Assembly: GCA_000827495.1 (NCBI GenBank)
Contig: KN817573.1
Coordinates: 124,001-188,000, forward strand
Reading direction: 5' to 3'
Source: Hypholoma sublateritium FD-334 SS-4
Taxonomy: Eukaryota; Basidiomycota; Agaricomycetes; Agaricales; Strophariaceae
Length of the DNA: 64,000 nucleotides
A program made the position numbers and the translations under genes. Positions within the stretch are counted from its first letter, which is position 1. Each line of letters begins with the position of its first letter. Under the pieces are notes generated by a model, which made no database searches, was not told the origin of the DNA, and worked only from the letters and a program-made list of their open reading frames with translations. This document shows positions 56,551 through 64,000 of this stretch, in pieces.

Positions 56551-59078
56551 TTGTGCCAGTGCGCTGCGGAGGACAATGGCTCGAAGGAAAAGAGGGCATG
56601 CAAAGGTGCGCTCATTCTTGGCGACTGGTTTAGGGATGTTGAACTGTATGATCATCATCAGATTCCCGTAATTCAGGAAATGCCCAGTGGTGAATCGTCT
56701 TCAGCAGCTATTCAGCCAATGGAACGAGATGCCTCACGAAGGCCCCTTGGAAGAGCTGAACCATCGCCAAGGTCTTCCAATGGATTCTTTCAGGGCTCCA
56801 CCGGTGTCGAGGTAAATGGAGGGATATTTGATCAGACGTATGGCCATCAGACAAATGTTACAATTCATATGAACAGTATGTACAAATGTTCACCGTATAT
56901 TGGCTAACTACTTGTTCTCTGAACGAGCGACGATCTGTTCTCATAGGACAACGAGAGGAGGATCCAGATCCGCTTCTCCTCCATGTACGCTCTCTAACAT
57001 TTATCTTGGATATATATTTCTGAGAAGACCCAAATGCACTACTGTAGCGGCCTCAGGCGTCAACTTTCCAGCCACCCACCCCTGCCGATGCTCCTCTTCC
57101 TGCTCATCCACCAGTCATCACGCGAATGTCATATACACCTGACAACAGTAACAAGATATATGAACGCCATCTGGCGCTCAAACAACGAGGTTTCCCGCTA
57201 TGGATCCCGGAGCCCAACAGACGGCTCCCTATGACATATCGAAGGAGGGGTATACACATTGGCGACGTAGGCATCATCACCCCTTCTGGAGGCTTTTCTT
57301 TCCTGTTCAATATTTGCCGACCACCCGGCGACCCGATCAACCCATCCACGCTGCCCGAAGATTTTTCTCCGATTTATCCACCACTGGAACCTACCGACAT
57401 ACGTGAATTCTCAGAATTCAAGCCTGGCAGCTTTCTAGCAAGTGGAACCATTGAGAAGATCAACAATGACCCTCCTTTTCCGTAGGTTATTGAATTATAC
57501 ATCTAGAAAGCATTGACGAGCCATTAAATTGGGATATACAGAGGCCTCTCGTTCCAGACGTCTGCAAACGAAGGTACGATCTTAACAGTCCCGGAAGGCG
57601 CGGTAGCGCTCGATCTTGAGAATGTCCCGCGCTTTCGAGCATACGCCGCTGCAAATGTCGAGAACTGGTATCGCTACGTCAACGGTCCTCGTGGGAGGGA
57701 GGCAAAGAACGGCGAAGTACGGCTTGTCATCGGCTGCGACAAGACAACGTCATGGGGGATGGCCTCCGTAGCAAACATGTCACAGCACAAGACTCATTAT
57801 CTCAAATTCCGAGCCATTGATGAGGCCTCTACAACATCCTCGAGCCCAATTCCTCTCTATCGCTGGGAGTATTCGGGGATTGCAGAGGCGCGAGTCGGGC
57901 CTGACCTCGCTGAAATCGAGGAGCTGCAACGCAATGACTCGGATGAGCCAGGAGGACATTATATGAATCAGTGCCTCTTTGTGCGCACACTGAACTTGAC
58001 GCTCAATGACGATGCATTCGAGGCCCTTAATCGCGATGTGGAGGCCGCCCTAATCAAGGAATCTCTGCGGTACCAACATGGAGCCACCCATACTGCACGA
58101 AATAACCATGCCAACGCAACGCGAACAGGAGATCCAACTGGGCCATCTGGAATGCAGTCACGGACAGTAACTCATCGAGACTCATCCGAGGCGAGTTCTT
58201 CTCAGTCAGACAGAACTGCTACAGTTGCCCAGGTACAGGATCACCGTGTCACTACTTCAGTTTCAGTCAGTGCACAGGTGATTTTTTACAATATTGAGGA
58301 TTTATCACATTGAGCTGAGGATTTTTACAGAAACTCCATCCCGCTGATTTTCTTAATAAAATGATTCTGAAGAAGGTATGTATGTTCAAGAATCATCTTC
58401 ACTGAATAATGTGTTAATTGTATTCTTAAACTTCGGATTTTTCAGGCTGCTCACAGCCGTCTTGCTATCACCCAGGACGTGGACTGGTATTCAGTGTTCA
58501 CTGAAGTAAATAAAGGTTTCTTATCGGTATCTTCCATTTTCTGATTATATCTCAGGAGGATGAATGTATACCTCCTCCAGAAGAAATTGCCACCAGGGTG
58601 CTTGCAGCACATTATATCAGAGAGGAAGATGGTAATTCAGTCGGTACTATAATAAATCCAAAGAAAACCTCACAGCGTTTCAAGGTGTTGCGTATCTTGA
58701 ACCCAAAGACGTACGTATCATTCCGCTTTCCATTGGTATAAATATGATACTTACCGTGCTTATTTCGTACAGTCACAGGCTCGTTTACTTTCGTCCGAAC
58801 ACATAAAGCAGGGATCGGCGGCGAAAGGGAAATCCATCGCTACAGCGGACTACTATAACCACAATCAAACAACTCGTGAACAGTCAGCAACTTTTCTTGA
58901 GTGGCTGAAGGAGAAATCGCTCGCTGAAAATGACCTCGGACGACTCGCGACCGGTAGGCAGCCGCGAACAGAAACAGTAGATAATCCGGGTGGAGCGGAC
59001 GGTCTCAGTGCAGATGTGACCGCTGGTGATGCGGAATGGGTGACCTTTGGATTACATTTTCTTCCCTACGTGTCCTAA
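56551..59078 (+). CDS. Uncharacterised agaricomycete multi-exon protein, paralog 2 (inverted relative of 32283-35330)
   Basis: Exons: ?-56875, 56947-56984, 57048-57481, 57542-58277, 58331-58375, 58446-58505, 58556-58631, 58685-58710 and 58773-59078; the 5' end is unresolved. Landmarks match paralog 1: NGFFQGSTGVEVNGGIFDQ, MSYTPDNSNKIYERHLALKQ, FPLWIPEPNRRLP, GIHIGDVGIITPSGGFSF, FRAYAAANVENWYRYVNGP and LVIGCDKTTSWGMASV. After these come LHPADFLNKMILKK, HSRLAITQDVDWYSVF, and one ECIPPPEEIATRVLAA...REEDGVAYLEPKD module. It lacks the second module and the zinc-finger-like tail; the last exon (SQARLLSSEHIKQGSAAKGK...) ends WVTFGLHFLPYVS. Exon-intron structure is conserved between the two copies. 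Function unknown. Confidence 0.82.
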
Positions 59079-59144
59079 TATGGCATTCACAAGGATCTGC
59101 CGCAGCAAAAGACGGAATCAGGAGAAAAAGAGAGAGAGGTCGGC

Positions 59145-61768
59145 ATGGCCCTTCCGCTTCCGTGGATCGATGCTGGCCCTGCGGGCTCATCCGCGTCCGC
59201 GGCGGCGGCAGGGGTTGGGGTGGGTGCCGCTGCACAGGAGTATGGAGATGGAGACGGCGATGATGGGAGAGAGGTGTGTTTTTTTTCTTGTTTCTCCGTT
59301 GGGTTGAGTTTTTTGGTTTGGAGGTCGGGGTTTTGCTTGGTTTTGGTTGGGTTTTGGGTTTGGAGTTTTGGTTTTGGGAAGTTGTGTTTGTGGTTTTGGT
59401 TTTTGATACTTTGGTATCTGCAGCCGCGCGTATGCTGCGGGCGACGATGGGGGCGTTTCGAAGGGCTCGACGAGCTTGGTGGGGTGCTTATTTCATTTTT
59501 GCCGCCTTTTCTCTACTCGCATCCGTATTCCCAATCATACTCTCATTCTGTTCTAACTTTGCTGTACTTCGCATGAATGAGGCTGATCTCCTTCGACGCA
59601 GCTTCACCTCGCGTTACTCCCGCCGCTGACGCTGCCGCCCCCCGTCGTCGGCCCGCACGCGGCGCAATTCGCGCCGCCTCAGTTCGCACACGCCTATACG
59701 GAGGCGCGAGGGTTTTTCGGCGTGGGCGACATCGTCGCCCACCCGTCTCCTCCCGACGTCGTGGCCGCATTACCATATCCGCATGTGCAGACACACGCAC
59801 ACGAGCACACCCATGTCCATGCTCATGCTCATGCCCACCCACTCCCACATCCGCAGCAGTTCCCGGCGCTCGGCAGCGTCGGCGCTGCGCGCGACAGCGC
59901 CAGCCGGCAATCGAGTTTTCTGCCGAAGAGAATCAGCGACCGCTCGACCTCGTCGACGACGAGCACATGGTCGCTCGCAAAGAGTATCAGCAGCGGCTCG
60001 ATGAGGAGCAGCAGCGCGACGAGCTCGAGCGGCGAGAAGGGGCGCGAACCGGACACGGAGAAGGAGAAGGACGGCGACATCGATGTAGAGCCCGCGGAGG
60101 ACGATAACCAGGACCTAGTCGCGGAGGCGGGGGACGAGCGCGCGCGCGAGCGCTACTTCGCGCAGGAGCAGGTGCACCGCGCTGCGCGCGCGGAGGAGGA
60201 GAAGCTGCGCCGGAGCGATGCGGAGCGCCAGCAGAGGCAGCTCGAGACGGCCGCGGCGCTCAACGCGCCGACGGCGGACAACGCGTGCGAGACGAGCAGT
60301 ATGTGGCACGCGCGGTTCAACATTGGGTCGCACTCGGACGACGGCGCAGGGAGCGGGTCAGACCCCAGCGCGGCAGTGCAGGCCGGCGCCGGCGCGAACG
60401 GAAAGGGCAAGGAGCGCGCGATGGAGGGCGCTGTGGACCAGCAGAACGACGCACAGCAGAACTACGGGCAGCAAGCACAGCAGCTATCGCAGCTACCGCA
60501 GATACCCCCTACCGTGTACCCACAGCAGCAGGAAGCCCACGCCCAGCTCCCGAGTGCTGCTGCTCTGTCGCAGTCTCAGATGCGCCAGCTCGAGCGCTTG
60601 CATCAAGTGCCCCAGTACCACGTCGGGGCGCCGCAGCTGCCAATAACCGAAGAAGAAAATTACGCAGCCTTCGGCCTTGCCAGCGCTATCATAGAAGAAG
60701 GGAAACAGCGTGAGGTGTCTTCTGCCGTCGCGGCGGATGATGGAGAATGGTCGAGTGAGGGGCTGACAGCGGATGATGAGGAACCGGTACGTTTGTTGCA
60801 TTCGTCTTCTAGTCTCTTTCCTTACGTATGATGTGTAGCAGGCACAACGGCAGGCGCAGCAGGAGGCAGAGGAGGAGGAGCAGAGGGGGCTGCAGCTCCA
60901 ACGCCAGCTGCAACAGCTCGGGCAGCGTCAGCAACCGACGCGGCCGCCCGCCGTCCGGCGAACGCACTCGAGTCACTACCCCGGGCCGGCGGCGAATGAC
61001 GCTCGGGACAAGCAGGTAACTCACATACAGCAGCAGTAGCGCCAGGCCCAAGCCCTGATCGACGAAGCGGCCCAGGAAGCTCGGCGCCAGCGCGAGCTGT
61101 TTGTCAAGCTGCCCACCAAGTCGTTCCAGGACCTCGCCAAAACGCGGTCGGAAAGCGTTGTGGGGTTAACGCAGCTGCTGAACCCAAACCCAGAATTGTC
61201 CCCCGTGAACCACCCTCATAGGCGGAACCTCAGCTCTGGAGAGATCCGCCGCGGTGGCGATCCGACAGTGTCACCTATGCAATCTTTGATGCCCACTATT
61301 CCCAGCCAGTCACCACCTGCGCCACCTCCCACTTCACCTGTGCCGGCTTCACGAGGTGCTGTGTCAGTTGTACCAGTCACCGCCATTATAAGTCCATCTA
61401 TACACCATCCGGCGAAGAGGGCTGGCGCTACTTCCATTCGTTCGGCCCGCCAGAACATGCTCTCGACTGAAATCTCCGAAAGCCTGCGCCGCCATCTTTT
61501 GTGGCAGCGACAGACCAGTAAACCCAACCCCACTGCTATCCGGAAGACCGCAAACGCTGGGTCTAGCAGACTCGATCCCCTCGGTGGAGAGCAAGCGGTC
61601 TTACCCAGTATGGCCCAAGTGCACCCGCAGGGTAAACCCGAAGGCACGCCTCAAGTCACGGCGCAAAAGCCCGTTGCTGCGACCCAGCAAGAACGAGATG
61701 AAGGCTCGGATGCCGGTATCTCGAGAAATGTAAGATATACAGACGATTACCATTATACGGGGTGGTAA
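59145..61768 (+). CDS. DUF3295-domain protein (fungal regulator-like), 5' end uncertain
   Basis: Reliable exons are about 59602-60786, 60839-61015 and 61076-61768. The last contains the DUF3295 hallmark: FVKLPTKSFQDLAKTRSES, VGLTQLLNPNPELSPVNHP, RSARQNMLSTEISESLRRHL and LWQRQTSKPNP, ending YTDDYHYTGW. The intron 61016-61075 is exactly 60 nt and contains an in-frame TAG, so retention would truncate the protein. The main exon has a His-Ala alternating tract (around 59790-59840), Ser-rich and Gln-rich regions and a WSSEGLTADDEE acidic motif. Upstream pieces (59145-59272 MALPLPWIDAGPAG... and about 59420-59479) may be the first exons, but I could not fix their phase. Related ascomycete proteins carry an N-terminal GATA-like domain, not found here. 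Probably a nuclear regulatory factor (family inference). Confidence 0.8.
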
Positions 61769-61995
61769 TTCTATCGTACTGTGTATTCTTTTCCTTATTC
61801 TTCTTCGGGGAATTTTTTGTGCTTCAACTTCTATTCCTTCGGGAGCTGTTACGCGCTGCCTGGATCATCCATGCCACGCTCCGGAATAGAAGCTAAGAGC
61901 GCGTTCACATCAGGTCGACGTCTTAGTAAAAACAGTTGAGGTGTCGCATAAGTAGTTGAGCCACAAAAATAAAATCTTAGAAACTGTTTACAGCT
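61769..61995. other. 3' flank of the DUF3295 gene
   Basis: Short intergenic stretch; nothing recognised. Confidence 0.4.
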
Positions 61996-62245
61996 ATGGC
62001 GTTCAAAGTGTACAAAAACTAAAATGCGATATCTTTTTGACTTTGCGCTACTCTTTTAGTACTTTTTATTATAATTATTATAATTTATCAAAAACTGAGC
62101 TCTGACAAGGTAAGAAATAATGTCGCAGAAATGCTGGTTGTGCACGCTACTATTTTTGATCAGCGCGCTCTTTTTTCGTCTGCGCGATACTTTTTTCTCG
62201 TACTGCGATANTATTTTCTTGTACCGCGCTACCTTTTTCAAATGA
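61996..62245 (+). mobile_element. End of a second element sharing the transposon terminus
   Basis: The sequence starts TATGGCGTTCAAAGTGTACA at about 61996, matching the outer ~28 bases of the 39612 element with few changes. It then diverges into AT-rich DNA with GCGC-TACTTTTT-type words repeated about every 25 bases, similar in layout to the GCGCGCAA array. No opposite end was found. One ambiguous base lies at 62211. A solo or truncated copy of a related subfamily is the simplest reading. Confidence 0.6.
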
Positions 62246-63044
62246 AATACTATTTCTTATTGTTCTATACATGTCGTACCCGTGTTACTGGAGCCTCTGG
62301 GAGTGGCTGGAGCAGTGGTATATCGCACCCCACGTGCGCAGCGCAGCGCGACCAAAGCTCTGCGGCAAATCCCCGCATGCGAGCGGACATGTTAACACAC
62401 GCACGCATCGCGCGTTCGGGCGTGGAAGTCGACAACGCTGTAGCAGTGCGCTTTGGATTGGATGTGCGCGGTCAGGCGGCGGAGAGCAGTGGTGGTGGAG
62501 GGACCGGACGACGGAGTACCAAAGACGTGATGCATTTGGTATGTCTGTCTGTCTGCGTGCGTGCGTGGCGGCGCGGCGAGTCATAAGGCGGGTATCAGAG
62601 AGAACAGCTAAGTATGCACCGGCGGTGAAGCAAGTTTCTGAATTCATGAGTCGTCGGTGCTGCGGAAGTGGTCGCGCGAAGAGAGACTGGTATTTTGCGT
62701 GGCTGAAAGAAAGGGTAGTATTCTCCTTGCTCAGGTACTTGTTGTTCCTAATTTCCGCCGTCAGACTTCCACCTCTTGGTCAAAAAATTCATAGTTACAT
62801 TCTTAATCGCCATTGGAATAATATTATAGAAAAAGAAACGGGAACATTTGTGATTAATTTGTGATCACAGAGGGAGAGATGTAAAATATAAATTCGCGTG
62901 CACACTGGCGGGCTATGTATTTAATGTCATCCCAGAGCCAATTCTGCGTTTGTTAAACGCGAAAACAACGCGGTCAACGGATGCGGCAGCGGGGCATCGC
63001 CGGAGAAGGCCGGGAAGATGCGGTGAATCACGTGCCTATCTATT
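62246..63044. other. No supported gene
   Basis: One long plus-strand frame (62271-62864) is Arg/Cys/Trp-rich in its first half and hydrophobic near the end. It lacks motifs and overlaps the element terminus region, so I do not call it a gene. Confidence 0.35.
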
Positions 63045-64000
63045 TCAGGGCAAGGGCCCTGGGATTTTCTTCAGGACGTTGACGCGTCTCCCTTCGAATC
63101 TATCCATCACCATCGATAATCCCTCTCTACCCACACCTATACCTAGAGCAAGCTGTAGGGACTCATACCTCCCGCCATCGCGTTGCACNTTCAGGATATC
63201 TCTTAGTCCTACCAAGTACTCGGTAAGCGGCATGTCACACAACGTACACCGATGTTCACTTTTCTGTAGGTGTTCGTGCTGGAGAGCGGCGATGTTATCA
63301 ACGACGATGATGTTCGTGGATTGGATGTTGGGTAGTAGTCTTTTACGGTAATGGTTTATATCTAACGCTACTGTTCCATAGATTCTCATTCCGGCGCAAG
63401 ACACACTGCAACGACAGTCAGAAAATCGCACTGCAAACGAACGGGGTGGATTTACCTGTCTTCCTTGCCCGTGAGTCGGGCTCGTCGTCGTCCTCTCTGT
63501 CACCCATTTTCCTCTTCCCATTTGATCTTGTCACCCCTGAAATTCTGGTTAGTGGAGATCAACTCGCATCATGTCGAATATACTGACCCTCTCCTTTAGG
63601 CTGATAAAAGATAAAGACATCCGCTCTCTGTTTCCTAGTGCGATATCCTGAAGTTCCAATGAGAGCGTGAAATCAACGAGAATACAGGAAACTTACTTCT
63701 CTTCAGCAGGGGTGGCCTGTCTAATTGCGCGTCGGCGTCCAGTGAGTCCTTTTGGTTGCCTCCCTGGGACCCCGAGCCCCTTTCGCTTTCACTATCGTTA
63801 TCCCAGTCAGCCTTTCGCTCTGTCATGAGGAAATCGTCGCGCATAATTACCTTTGGCCTTGCTGTGGCCGCGGGGTGATATGCCCTGCCCCACTTCTGCC
63901 GGAGCTCTGGCCTTGACCAGATCCGGTGGGCAGGTCAAATATATTATGCATACTGTCGTTCTCCTCGTCATTGAGTGAATTGCTGTTTACTCTGGGCTGT
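63045..64000 (-). CDS. Unidentified minus-strand gene, 5' end outside the window
   Basis: The last exon (about 63415 down to 63045) reads ...STNIIVVDNIAALQHEHL, SEHRCTLCDMPLTEYL (a C-x2-C pair with a nearby His), and ends VNVLKKIPGPLP. An ambiguous base at 63189 hides one residue. Further upstream an exon-like stretch has KRKMGDREDDDEPDSRARKT and, near 63860-63990, NDSMHNIFDLPTGSGQGQSS. Donor-acceptor pairs are present, but I could not join all pieces in one frame. The C-x2-C/His arrangement hints at a zinc finger; no family is recognised. Confidence 0.3.

Noticed and set aside
62271..62864. 197-codon plus-strand frame
   Set aside because: No motif; begins within repeat-related DNA and has an odd Arg/Trp/Cys composition.

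Overview
The window is nuclear DNA of an agaricomycete (mushroom-forming basidiomycete). The evidence is the dense set of short (about 50-75 nt) GT-AG introns, the lack of operons, and lineage-typical families: F-box proteins with an N-terminal coiled coil, DUF6534 and related seven-TM proteins, a HET-domain protein, a CE4 deacetylase, Zn2Cys6 and C2H2 regulators, a DUF3295 protein and UstYa (DUF3328) oxidases. Most genes had to be assembled by hand from exons. The exon joins given below are read from splice signals and reading phase and are not confirmed by transcripts.

Layout. 0-5 kb: no supportable gene. 5.0-6.7 kb: uncharacterised acidic, proline/serine-rich protein. 7.2-15.6 kb: a block made almost entirely of secretory-pathway genes. 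It holds a 103-residue single-pass protein ending in a tyrosine, two UstYa-family proteins (one with the canonical metal-ligand motifs, one with most of them lost), two tandem seven-TM paralogs with matching exon structure, and two small two-exon secreted peptides (59 and 63 residues) that are related to each other. This block is the best candidate for an undescribed system, either a UstYa-type peptide-modification locus or a peptide/receptor locus.

16-25 kb: two F-box genes, a small secreted protein and a probably frameshifted HET gene flanked by a diverged direct repeat. 25.6-31.8 kb: a GC-rich island with a triplicated tandem repeat in front of an Sfp1-like C2H2 regulator. A short piece of that regulator's zinc finger recurs at 36.4 kb. 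32.3-35.3 kb (minus) and 56.5-59.1 kb (plus): an inverted pair of multi-exon paralogs of an uncharacterised agaricomycete family with a duplicated internal exon module. 37.8-39.1 kb: a complete DUF6534 seven-TM gene. 39.6-40.9 kb: a 1.24-kb non-autonomous DNA transposon with about 252-bp inverted repeats and a 6-bp target duplication, inserted in a decayed coding sequence.

41.5-48.5 kb (minus): a chitin deacetylase-like CE4 enzyme, a small hypothetical gene and a Zn2Cys6 regulator that contains a 6-nt microexon. 49.7-55.9 kb: an F-box pseudogene with an internal deletion, a Rossmann-fold NAD(P)-binding protein, a secreted protein and a fourth F-box gene. 59.1-61.8 kb: a DUF3295 protein. 62-64 kb: a second element sharing the transposon terminus, and part of an unidentified minus-strand gene. 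Ambiguous bases (N) fall mainly in the transposon copies.
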